From positions 62,001-126,000 of the forward strand of contig CAYORT010000006.1 in assembly GCA_964406465.1 (NCBI GenBank): a stretch of 64,000 nucleotides of DNA, in the 5' to 3' direction. A model generated the notes under the pieces. The model worked only from the letters and a program-made list of their open reading frames with translations, made no database searches and had not been told where the DNA came from. This DNA is from JAHEZL01 sp964406465 (lineage in GTDB: Bacteria > Bacteroidota > Bacteroidia > Flavobacteriales_C > GCA-002722245). A program made the position numbers and the translations under genes. Below, piece after piece: positions 15,681 to 24,400 of this stretch; the first letter of the stretch is position 1, and every line of letters starts with the position of its first letter.

Positions 15681-18062
15681 ATGAGACTTTCAGAATTAAA
15701 TATAGGCGACAAGGCAATCATCACTAAGGTGAGTGGTCAGGGGGCATTTCGTCGTCGTATCACCGAAATGGGCTTTATCAAAGGCAGGGAAGTAGGTGTT
15801 GTGAAGCATGCGCCTTTGAAAGATCCTGTGGAGTATGAGCTCATGAATTATCATGTATCACTTAGAAAAAGTGAAGCTGAGTTGATAGAGGTTTTAACGC
15901 GAGAGGAAGTTGGTAAGAGTTTAGAAATTGATTTTGCTGGTTCTGTGCCTGAGGAAATTTACAAGCGAACAGTTCAAAGAAAAACCAAAACCATTAATGT
16001 CGCTTTTGTTGGAAATCCCAATTGTGGCAAAACTACTTTGTTTAATGGTGCATCGGGGGCACGACAAAAAGTTGGAAATTATATAGGTGTTACAGTAGAT
16101 GTTTATACATCAAAATGTACTCAAGATGGATATACTTTCAACATTACCGATTTACCGGGAACCTATTCTCTTTCGGCATATTCTCCCGAGGAATTATTTG
16201 TTCGATTGCATTTGCTAAATGAGAAGCCAGATGTGATTATCAATGTTCTCGACGCTTCTAATCTTGAACGCAATTTGTTTTTAACCACACAGCTCATCGA
16301 TATGAATTTGCCTGTGGTGGCAGCATTGAATATGCACGATGAGTTACTCAAACAAGGTGCTACATTAGATGCAAAGGCTTTAGGTGAAATGCTTGGTATT
16401 CCAATGGTTGCAACAGTTGGATACAAGAAGCAAGGAATTCAAGAATTGCTTGCAAAAGTAATTGAGGTCTATGAAGAAAAGGAGCCATCATCACATCCTA
16501 TTAAAATCCAGCATGGTAAAATGCTTGAAGACGCGGTGAATGAGCTTCAAGCGCTTATCGATACCGACAAAAATAAAGTCATTACCGATACAGTTTCTCC
16601 AAGATTTTTAGCTGTTAAATTGTTAGAAAAAGACACTCAGGTAAAGAATATCATAAGAAAATCTGATCATTCAAAAGCGATTGAAGATTTAGCTAAAAGG
16701 CACATCAAAGAATTAGAAGAGAATTTTAAGGAAGATAGCGAAACCATTGTAGCTGATGCCAAGTACGCTTTTGTTGCCGGCGCATTGCAAGCCACCTATC
16801 AAAAAAATTCGCAATTGAAGAAGTTGCGTACAGAGGCCTTAGACTCTTTTTTAACCAATAAATACTGGGGTTTTCCGGTGTTTATCTTTTTTATGTGGTT
16901 GATGTTTCAAGCTACTTTTACCATTGGTAAATATCCTATGGACTGGATAGATTCGTGGGTGGGAGCATTTAGCGACATGATTAGTGGGCACATGCAAGAT
17001 GGAATGTTGAAGGATTTGTTGGTAGATGGAATTATTGGTGGGGTAGGTGGAATCATCATCTTTTTGCCTAATATTTTAATTCTCTTTTTCTTCATTTCGT
17101 TGATGGAAGATACTGGCTATATTGCTAGGGCAGCCTTCATCATGGATAGACTAATGCGTGCCTTAGGTTTGCACGGCAAATCTTTTATTCCGCTTGTAAT
17201 GGGCTTTGGCTGCAACGTTCCTGCGGTTATGGCCACAAGAACCATAGAAGATAAAAACAATCGTTTACTTACGATGTTGATTGCTCCTTTTATGTCGTGT
17301 AGCGCAAGATTGCCTGTTTATATTTTATTGATTGGTGCTTGTTTTCCCGATTATCCGGGCACAGTTTTATTTTCTATATACATCATTGGTATTTTGTTGG
17401 CGATAGTGGTAGCGCTGGTATTCAAGAAATTCATCTTTAAAACCAAAGCGACTCCGTTTGTTATGGAATTGCCTCCATATCGAATACCAACAGCTAAGTC
17501 GGTACTGTTGCATGTATGGGGAAATGCATCACAATATTTGCAAAAGATGGGAGGAATGATTTTGATTGCTTCCGTGATCATATGGGCACTTACTTATTTT
17601 CCTAGAGAAGAGAATCAAAGTTCTTCGGCACAAATGGAGAACTCGTATATGGGTAAGGCGGGACATTTTATTGAACCAGTGATTGAGCCTTTGGGCTTCG
17701 ATTGGAAAATGGGCGTGTCGCTTATTACAGGTATGGCTGCAAAAGAAATTGTTGTAAGCACAATGGGTGTCTTATATCAAGGCGAAGAAGGAATTGATGA
17801 AAATTCTAGCACCTTAAAACAACGGCTTAAAGAGCATACATTCGTTACTGGTGAGAAGAAGGGGCAACGCGTTTATACTCCTTTGGCAGCCTATGCTTTC
17901 ATGTTGTTTGTGCTTATTTATTTTCCTTGTGTGGCAGTTATTGCAGCGGTTAAAAAAGAATCGGGCGGTTGGAAATGGGCAAGTATCACAATGCTTTACA
18001 CTACGGGCATGGCATGGCTAGTAGCATTTTTGGTTTTTCAGATAGGAAGCTTAATTTTATAG
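15681..18062 (+). CDS. feoB: Ferrous iron transporter, FeoA-FeoB fusion
   Basis: This 793-residue protein joins an N-terminal FeoA SH3-like domain (about 1-75; MRLSELNIGDKAIITKVSGQ) to a full FeoB, as is common in Bacteroidota. The G domain starts near 105 with the P-loop GNPNCGKTTLFNGASG, then DLPGTYSLSAYSPEE (G3) and NVLDASNLERNLFLTTQL. A helical regulatory domain follows, then the membrane domain with two gate motifs (GFGCNVPAVMATRT and FMSCSARLPVYILL). It imports Fe2+ through the inner membrane. The Cys-rich small gene 3 nt downstream belongs to the same transcript. A palindrome lies directly at the translation start region. Confidence 0.97.
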   Translation: MRLSELNIGDKAIITKVSGQGAFRRRITEMGFIKGREVGVVKHAPLKDPVEYELMNYHVSLRKSEAELIEVLTREEVGKSLEIDFAGSVPEEIYKRTVQRKTKTINVAFVGNPNCGKTTLFNGASGARQKVGNYIGVTVDVYTSKCTQDGYTFNITDLPGTYSLSAYSPEELFVRLHLLNEKPDVIINVLDASNLERNLFLTTQLIDMNLPVVAALNMHDELLKQGATLDAKALGEMLGIPMVATVGYKKQGIQELLAKVIEVYEEKEPSSHPIKIQHGKMLEDAVNELQALIDTDKNKVITDTVSPRFLAVKLLEKDTQVKNIIRKSDHSKAIEDLAKRHIKELEENFKEDSETIVADAKYAFVAGALQATYQKNSQLKKLRTEALDSFLTNKYWGFPVFIFFMWLMFQATFTIGKYPMDWIDSWVGAFSDMISGHMQDGMLKDLLVDGIIGGVGGIIIFLPNILILFFFISLMEDTGYIARAAFIMDRLMRALGLHGKSFIPLVMGFGCNVPAVMATRTIEDKNNRLLTMLIAPFMSCSARLPVYILLIGACFPDYPGTVLFSIYIIGILLAIVVALVFKKFIFKTKATPFVMELPPYRIPTAKSVLLHVWGNASQYLQKMGGMILIASVIIWALTYFPREENQSSSAQMENSYMGKAGHFIEPVIEPLGFDWKMGVSLITGMAAKEIVVSTMGVLYQGEEGIDENSSTLKQRLKEHTFVTGEKKGQRVYTPLAAYAFMLFVLIYFPCVAVIAAVKKESGGWKWASITMLYTTGMAWLVAFLVFQIGSLIL

Positions 18063-18065
18063 AAA

Positions 18066-18212
18066 ATGCAAGAGATAATTACATATATCATCATCGCAGC
18101 AGCAAGTGCTGTGGCTTTGTATAAATTTTATACTTCTGTTTTTGCAAAGAAGAAAGCTGCTGGTTGTGGCGATTGTGGTTGTGGTAAGCAAAGTTGTGGA
18201 ACACAACTGTAA
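18066..18212 (+). CDS. FeoB-associated Cys-rich membrane protein
   Basis: This 48-residue gene is too short for many gene finders. It begins with one membrane helix (about residues 5-26, IITYIIIAAASAVALYKFYT), then a Lys patch (AKKKAAG) and four cysteines in GCGDCGCGKQSCGTQL (34, 37, 39, 44). It starts 3 nt after the feoB stop, so it is almost certainly co-expressed. The layout matches the FeoB-associated Cys-rich family, proposed to be a FeoC-like accessory that binds iron or a cluster at the cytoplasmic mouth of FeoB. That role is unproven. Confidence 0.88.
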   Translation: MQEIITYIIIAAASAVALYKFYTSVFAKKKAAGCGDCGCGKQSCGTQL

Positions 18213-18228
18213 GATATTATGTGGAAAG

Positions 18229-18262
18229 AAAAGCGCAGTAGAAATATTTCTACTGCGCTTTT
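18229..18262. terminator. Bidirectional terminator between feo and a convergent T9SS gene
   Basis: A perfect 16-bp inverted repeat AAAAGCGCAGTAGAAA/TTTCTACTGCGCTTTT with a 2-base centre is followed by GTTTTT on the plus strand and flanked by A-rich sequence on the other. It sits between the feo stop (18212) and the convergent stop (18267), so it can end both transcripts. Confidence 0.88.
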
Positions 18263-18266
18263 GTTT

Positions 18267-19667
18267 TTATTCTACTACCAGTTTTTCGGTGATCATACCA
18301 TCAGTAGTTTGAATGGAAATATTGTAAATTCCATTTTCAAATTTTTTCGGAAAATCGAGTTTCATAGAACCTCCGGGAGCAAATGATACAAACACTTCTT
18401 GCTCTACCATTTTACCAAACATATCGGTAATCAAAATTTGTTTTACATCGCTCATGTTGTAATTCACCGAAAACGAGTTACAGTTGATGCATGGATTTGG
18501 AAAAACACTAATGCTTTTTTCTTTGTCCTCCATGTATACATTTTGAATATCGAAGGTGGCTGTTTTACCATCCATATCTACTTCTTTCAATCTATAGTAA
18601 ATATAACCACTTCCTGGTTTTTTATCGGTGAAACTGTAATGTGTGAAGTCGTTTTTAAACCCCATGGCAGGTTTAGTTCCAATAGAATCAAATTCAATTC
18701 CATCTTTTGATCTTTCGATGATAAAATGGCTGCTATTGAATTCGGAAGCAGTTGTCCACGCTAACTCCACTTCATTTTTATTTTTTTGAGCATGAAATCC
18801 AACAAATTCAACAGGTAAAGTAGACGTAGCTACCATCCTTAAAACAATTTGAGATGTACCAAAAAGGTTGGTTCCTCCTGATACGGAGTATGAGCTCGTT
18901 TGCGTAGATGTAGTTCCTGTGATATACTGCGCACCAATAGCCGAACCATCTTTTTCTGATAGCGACGCCGAAGTGTAAGTACCATTGGCATTTGCTACGG
19001 TTGTTGTTCCAATTGCAGTGTAGCCAGCACCCTCTGTATATGTTCTCGGACTCCCAATAGAAGCAATAGAAACAATAGCGTTATTAACACTCAAAGGGTC
19101 AACTGCGTTTGTTGAAAGCGATGTACATGCCCCGCAGCTGTTGTGGGCCTGATTAGATGCACTCGACACATTTTCGAAAGTCATTGCAGCAAAAATACTT
19201 TCATCTCCAGCGTTTGTGGCATTGTTGAAATTTCCAGAGATAGCAAATGAATTTGCCCCAGAAGGAATGCTAGCTTCAGGCATACCAAAAACCAATAATT
19301 CTGTACTGATATTAGTGGTAGTTTCAGATACAGGAGCGTTTGCCCAATACGCAATAGACCAACCAAGTAAAGTCATTGATACTACATCATATGTTACTGT
19401 AGTTGCACTGCCGCCCAATACTCCCGGGTTAGCCCAGTTGTCTCCTGTTGGATTTGGTTTGTGGTCTCTTTCTATTGCCATCGCAAAGACTAAAAGTCTA
19501 TCTGTACCCGATGGCACAGTGTAACTTAAACTCGCGTTACCACTTGCTCCTGTACCCGTTGCAGTTGCTGAACTGTAGCTCCCTGCGATATAATTGATTG
19601 TTTGTGATTGAGCTATTTCAATATGGAAAATAGCCAATACTCCTAGAGTTAAATTTTTCCAGCACAT
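18267..19667 (-). CDS. Exported protein with T9SS type A sorting domain
   Basis: This 466-residue protein has a signal peptide (KNLTLGVLAIFHIEIAQSQ), a Ser/Thr/Ala-rich beta-sandwich-like N-terminal half (about 25-280), the linker FIIERSKDGIEFDSIG seen in many Bacteroidota exported proteins, and a C-terminal T9SS sorting domain (VFPNPCINCNSFSVNY to ITEKLVVE). Secretion through the outer membrane by T9SS is expected. A very strong Shine-Dalgarno, AGGAGG (complement of 19673-19678), lies 5 nt before the start, unusual for the phylum. It shares the linker and tail with the broken gene at 9815-10942. The N-terminal function is not recognised. Confidence 0.85.
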   Translation of the reverse strand: MCWKNLTLGVLAIFHIEIAQSQTINYIAGSYSSATATGTGASGNASLSYTVPSGTDRLLVFAMAIERDHKPNPTGDNWANPGVLGGSATTVTYDVVSMTLLGWSIAYWANAPVSETTTNISTELLVFGMPEASIPSGANSFAISGNFNNATNAGDESIFAAMTFENVSSASNQAHNSCGACTSLSTNAVDPLSVNNAIVSIASIGSPRTYTEGAGYTAIGTTTVANANGTYTSASLSEKDGSAIGAQYITGTTSTQTSSYSVSGGTNLFGTSQIVLRMVATSTLPVEFVGFHAQKNKNEVELAWTTASEFNSSHFIIERSKDGIEFDSIGTKPAMGFKNDFTHYSFTDKKPGSGYIYYRLKEVDMDGKTATFDIQNVYMEDKEKSISVFPNPCINCNSFSVNYNMSDVKQILITDMFGKMVEQEVFVSFAPGGSMKLDFPKKFENGIYNISIQTTDGMITEKLVVE

Positions 19668-19796
19668 ATCACCCTCCTCTTCTTTAGTTTATAACTAAAA
19701 GCCCCTCAGGAATATTTAGGAAATTAAATATGTGCAGTTACAAAAAATGAAAAAAAATATTTTTTTAAATAGTAGTAAATTCAATGCTTTCAAAGC

Positions 19797-19827
19797 AAAA
19801 ACCCCTCGTTTTGCAACGAAGGGTTTT
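19797..19827 (-). terminator. Likely terminator of the duplicated-domain lipoprotein gene
   Basis: A 13-bp stem with one mismatch (AAAACCCTTCGTT/AACGAGGGGTTTT on the minus strand) and a short TGC-type loop ends in a T run, 23 nt past the lipoprotein stop. Confidence 0.65.
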
Positions 19828-19849
19828 GCGATTTTATATACTTGTTTTT

Positions 19850-20887
19850 TTAGTTTGTAATGATTACAGTACCATCACTACCTGTACCTGAACCTCCGTC
19901 ACCGGCGCCACCTCCACCAGCACCGCCAGCTGCAGGAGGCCAATTGCCCGTTAAGTAGTAATCTTGATACCAAATTACAAAGGCTTGAAACATTACATCT
20001 GGAGCAGTAGCATCTAATCCGTAGTCATAAATGATATCCAATAGTGTGCCTTCGATATCGTAATACGAGATTGCTCCGGCTGCGAATTCACATGCAATAA
20101 GTAAGTCTCCATCTTGGCTATTAACATAAGCAGTTAAGTAGTCTTGGTCTAAGATTGCCCCATTATGACATACTGGGATTGTTGGTGTTGTATCCGCTGT
20201 TGTACCACCACCTGTACCAGTACCAGGATCAGTTGTACTACCACCTGTACCAGTACCAGGATCAGTTGTACCACCACCAGTACCTGTTCCAGGGTCAGTC
20301 GTACCACCACCTGTACCTGTACCAGGGTCAGTTGTACCGCCACCGGTACCAGGATCGGTCGTACCACCACCTGTACTTCCATCGCAATTTACTTTAGCAG
20401 ACGGCCATTTACCAGCTAAGAAATACTCATCAATCCAAACATTGAATGCTCTTTGTAAAGAATATTTAGAATTCGGATTCAGGTGCTTTTGAGCCATAAT
20501 GTATTTTAAAGTACATTCAATATCTGCATAGGCAACAGAGTTTTCGCCGTCACAAGCAAATAGTCTATCGGTACTGTGGTTATTGAAATGTTTCAAAACA
20601 GCATTTACAGAGATAGTGATCATATGGCCATTATGGCATATGGTAATTTTTCTACCGTGCCCCGAATAACTTTCGTTTTCATTGGCTTGACAACTGCCGT
20701 AGTCATCATGATGATTGTATTTCTCTTTCTCTTTTTCTTTTTCCTTTTTAGCTTTATTGAAGTTGTCGTAGTGTTCTTTGTTTTTCGAATCTTTCTTCGT
20801 CTCAAAGAACTCATCTTTTTTACAGCCGGTAAAAAAGATTGTCAGAATAAATAATGAAATTAGAATAATTCTTCCTCGCCTTTCCAT
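19850..20887 (-). CDS. Lipoprotein with two copies of a CHNG/DIE domain joined by a Gly-Thr-Asp-Pro repeat linker
   Basis: This 345-residue protein has a lipoprotein signal (LTIFFTGC, Cys 21), a highly charged Lys/Glu stretch (24-56), and two related domains. Copy A spans about 81-164 and copy B about 237-319. Both carry CHNG at the start, then L[FI]AC, Y-x-DIE-x-TL and F-x-[VI]W-x-x-[DE]Y-x-L-x-G-x-WP-x-A. Copy A also has KITICHNG with ITIS and H-rich spacing, as in a motif frequent in Bacteroidota exported proteins. Between them is a linker (170-231) of GTGTGGGTTDP units. The C-terminal 25 residues are Gly-rich. I do not recognise a function; surface display or calcium/metal binding is possible but unsupported. 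Confidence 0.78.
   Translation of the reverse strand: MERRGRIILISLFILTIFFTGCKKDEFFETKKDSKNKEHYDNFNKAKKEKEKEKEKYNHHDDYGSCQANENESYSGHGRKITICHNGHMITISVNAVLKHFNNHSTDRLFACDGENSVAYADIECTLKYIMAQKHLNPNSKYSLQRAFNVWIDEYFLAGKWPSAKVNCDGSTGGGTTDPGTGGGTTDPGTGTGGGTTDPGTGTGGGTTDPGTGTGGSTTDPGTGTGGGTTADTTPTIPVCHNGAILDQDYLTAYVNSQDGDLLIACEFAAGAISYYDIEGTLLDIIYDYGLDATAPDVMFQAFVIWYQDYYLTGNWPPAAGGAGGGGAGDGGSGTGSDGTVIITN
20195..20380 (-). repeat. In-frame 33-bp minisatellite encoding GTGTGGGTTDP units
   Basis: About five tandem units, mostly 33 bp with a 27-bp first copy, encode the linker of the lipoprotein. One unit has Ser in place of Gly. Because the unit is a multiple of three, copy-number change would alter linker length without breaking the frame. 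Confidence 0.85.
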
Positions 20888-20950
20888 ACCTCACAAATTA
20901 AGTTTAACAACTTGTCCCCTTGACCATAATTGCGCTCTTAAACCTTAATC

Positions 20951-20969
20951 GTTACAAAATAGGTGTAAC
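20951..20969. promoter_or_regulatory. Inverted repeat upstream of the metal-efflux operon
   Basis: GTTACA (20951-20956) and TGTAAC (20964-20969) form a 6-bp dyad with a 7-bp spacer, 30 nt before the first gene of the efflux operon. The position suits an operator. No regulator gene is adjacent other than the downstream response regulator, so the binding protein is unknown. Confidence 0.35.
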
Positions 20970-20998
20970 TAACTATATTTTTTTTAAATTTACCATGC

Positions 20999-21373
20999 AT
21001 GAAAAGATTGATAGCCGTAATATTCTTATCCGCCTTTCTCTTCTCGGGAACCGAAGCACACGAGCTATTTAAGATTCCTCATCTCATTTCGCATTACGTT
21101 GAACATTCAAAAGAAAAAATTTCTTTATTGGATTTTCTTGAAGAGCATTATGATGGGCAAGAAAAACATGGTGTAGATGGACATAAAGACAAAGGTTGTC
21201 TTCCATTTCAAGGGAAGGAACATGTTAATCCGTTGAATTTGTATATCATTCAAAGTACTTCTTCTATTGTATTGCAAAAGTTGGCACCTGTGAGCAACGA
21301 GACGATATTCTTAGAAGAGAATATTATTTCTTCTTTCAATGGAAGTATTTGGCTACCACCTAAGTTAGCATAG
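20999..21373 (+). CDS. Small exported His-rich protein at the head of the metal-efflux operon
   Basis: This 124-residue protein has a signal peptide (MKRLIAVIFLSAFLFSGTEA). The mature part has a His/acidic stretch (HELFKIPHLISHYVEHSKE, then HYDGQEKHGVDGHKDKGC) that could bind divalent metal. Similar small exported proteins often precede CzcA genes in Bacteroidota; none has a firm function that I know. The gap to the RND gene is 61 nt and the strand is the same. Metal binding is inference from composition. Confidence 0.72.
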   Translation: MKRLIAVIFLSAFLFSGTEAHELFKIPHLISHYVEHSKEKISLLDFLEEHYDGQEKHGVDGHKDKGCLPFQGKEHVNPLNLYIIQSTSSIVLQKLAPVSNETIFLEENIISSFNGSIWLPPKLA

Positions 21374-21434
21374 TCCTTTATTATGTTAGAAGCAATTCTG
21401 CTTCAATTTTTCATTTACAATTAAAATCATTTTT

Positions 21435-24400
21435 ATGCTAGATAAGATAATAGCATTCTCTATTCATAATAAACTCATTGTGGGTTTGGGAACAGTAGCT
21501 TTAATGGTGTGGGGAGTATTTTCTTTTACACAACTGCCCATAGATGCTGTTCCAGATATCACCAACAATCAGGCGCAAATCATAACTGTTAGTCCGGCCA
21601 TGGCAGCAACAGAAATGGAGCGCCTAGTCACTTTTCCTGTGGAACAAGCGGTAGCAACAGTGCCAGGTATTGAAGAAGTAAGATCATTTTCTCGCTTTGG
21701 ATTATCTGTAGTTACGGTAGTTTTTAAAGAAGAGGTTGATATTTATTGGGGCAGGCAGCAAATTACCGAAAGACTGCAAACGGTGAAAGATATTATTCCT
21801 TCAGGAACAGGTATGCCTGAGTTGGCACCAGTTACAACTGGATTGGGAGAAATCTATCAATATACACTGCATACCGAGAAAGGATATGAAAAGAAATACT
21901 CTGCTACTGATTTACGAACCATTCAAGATTGGATGGTGCGACGACAGCTTTTGGGTGTTGAAGGGGTAGCCGATGTAAGCAGTTTTGGTGGATTTTTAAA
22001 GCAATATGAAATTGCGCTGCAGCCCGATAAATTGCGCAGTTTAAATATTACGATAAGTGACGTTTTTACGGCATTAGAAGATAACAATCAAAACACAGGA
22101 GGCGCATATATTGAAAATAAACCAACAGCGTATTTCATAAGAAGTGAAGGCCTAATAGGTTCTATTGATGATATTGAAAAAATAGCGATCAAAAAAAGCG
22201 ATGGAGGTATGCCAGTTTTAATGCGTGATGTAGCAAAAGTGCAGTTTGGTCATGCGGTTCGTTACGGCGCCATTACACACGATGGTGAAGGTGAATCGGT
22301 TGGTGCTGTGGTGATGATGTTGAAAGGGGCCAATTCCTCACAAGTAATTGAAAACATCAAAAATCGTATTGAGCAAATTAAAAATACCTTACCGAAGGGT
22401 GTGGTATTAGAACCCTTTTTAGATAGAACCAAAATGGTTGATAATGCTATTGGTACGGTAAGCACCAATTTATTAGAAGGAGCATTGATTGTCATTTTTG
22501 TTCTGGTGCTTTTTCTTGGAAATTTTCGTGCAGGTATGATCGTAGCTTCAGTAATTCCTTTGGCAATGCTGTTTGCTATTTCAATGATGAATTTGTTTGG
22601 TGTATCAGGTAATTTAATGAGTTTGGGAGCTCTAGATTTTGGGTTGATTGTAGATGGTGCTGTGATAATTGTGGAAGCCACCATGCACCATCTGGGCTTA
22701 AGAAGAGTCGGGCAATTGAATCAAAGTGAAATGAATGAGGAAGTGAAAACTTCGGCTTCTAAAATCATGAAGAGTGCAGCCTTCGGTGAGATCATAATTT
22801 TAATTGTGTACTTACCAATTTTAGCTTTGTCGGGTATTGAAGGCAAAATGTTTAAACCAATGGCCGAAACAGTGTCGTTTGCCATTATAGGTGCCTTCAT
22901 TTTATCGCTCACCTATGTGCCAATGATTTCGTCTTTGTTGCTAAGTAAAAAGGTAACACATAAGCTTACTTATTCAGATAAAATGATGCTTTTTTTGCAA
23001 GGTATTTATACCAATTTTTTGAAAGGAGTTCTGCAAAAGAAAAAAATTGCAATTGTTTCTTCACTGGTGCTTTTTGTCTCGGCTCTGGTGTTGTTTTTAA
23101 ATATGGGCGGAGAATTTATTCCAACTTTGGAAGAGGGTGATTTTGCTGTAGAAACAAGGGTTCTTACAGGTAGCTCCTTGTCGCATACAGTAGATGCTTC
23201 CATGAAAGCTTCGGTAATTTTAAAGGAACAATTTCCTGAGGTGGAGCAGGTGGTCGCCAAGATCGGTTCGGGTGAAATTCCTACCGATCCCATGCCTGTT
23301 GAAGCTTGCGATTTGATGATTATTTTGAAGTCGAAAGAGGAATGGGTGTCGGCAGAAAATAGAGAAGAATTGGCCGAAAAAATGGCTGAAGCCTTAGAGG
23401 TTCTTCCCGGAGTGAGTTTTAGTTTTCAGCAGCCGGTACAAATGAGATTCAATGAATTGATGACGGGTGCTAAGCAAGACGTTTCATTAAAAATTTTTGG
23501 TGAAGATTTAGATTCACTTTCTATCATTGCGAAGAAGATCCATGAAGTAGTAAAAACCGTGGAAGGAGCCGAAGATATCTACGTTGAGCAAATGAAAGGT
23601 TTGCCAGAAATTGTAGTTGAATTTAATAGAGAAAGCATTGCTCGATTTGGAATGAATATTAGCGATATTAATACCACTATTCGAGCAGCCTTTGCGGGAG
23701 AAAGTGCAGGCATGGTATATGAGGGAGAAAAGAGATTTCAATTGGTGGTGCGTTTGGATTCTTCTAATAGAAAGAACTTGCAAGATGTTCAGCAACTTTT
23801 TGTGAGTAATGTTCAAGGCTTGCAGGTACCTTTATCTCAACTCGCTAGTGTAGAAATTAAAAATGGTCCCAATCAAATTCAGCGTGAAGATGCTAAGAGA
23901 CGATTGACCATTGGCTTCAATACACGTGGTAGAGATGTGGAAAGCATTGTTCAAGAAGTGCAAAAGAAGATCAAGGAGCAAATAGTTTTGCCTGCAGGGT
24001 ATTTCATTAATTATGGCGGACAATTTCAAAATTTGCAGCAAGCCAAAGATCGTTTGTCGATTGCTCTTCCTATCGCCTTGTTACTGATTTTTGTTTTACT
24101 GTTTTTCACATTTAAATCGGCCAAACAAAGCTTGCTTATTTTCACCGCCATCCCTCTTTCTGCTATTGGAGGTGTTTTTGCGCTTTATCTGCGGGGAATG
24201 CCTTTTAGTATTTCAGCGGGCATTGGATTTATTGCCTTGTTTGGGGTTGCTGTGCTAAATGGCATTGTGCTAATTGCGCATTTTAATGAACTTAAAAAAG
24301 AAGGTATGTTAGATTTAGAACAATTGGTTGTAAAGGGCGCAACAGATCGCTTGCGTCCGGTATTAATGACGGCAATGGTGGCTTCGCTTGGATTTTTACC

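Noticed and set aside
18106..18312. 68-residue plus-strand frame after feoB
   Set aside because: It overlaps the 48-residue Cys-rich gene in another frame and runs through the terminator hairpin.
20155..20419. Plus-strand open frames over the lipoprotein linker (His/Tyr/Gln- and Cys/Thr-rich)
   Set aside because: They are antisense readings of the 33-bp minisatellite, with extreme composition and no start context.
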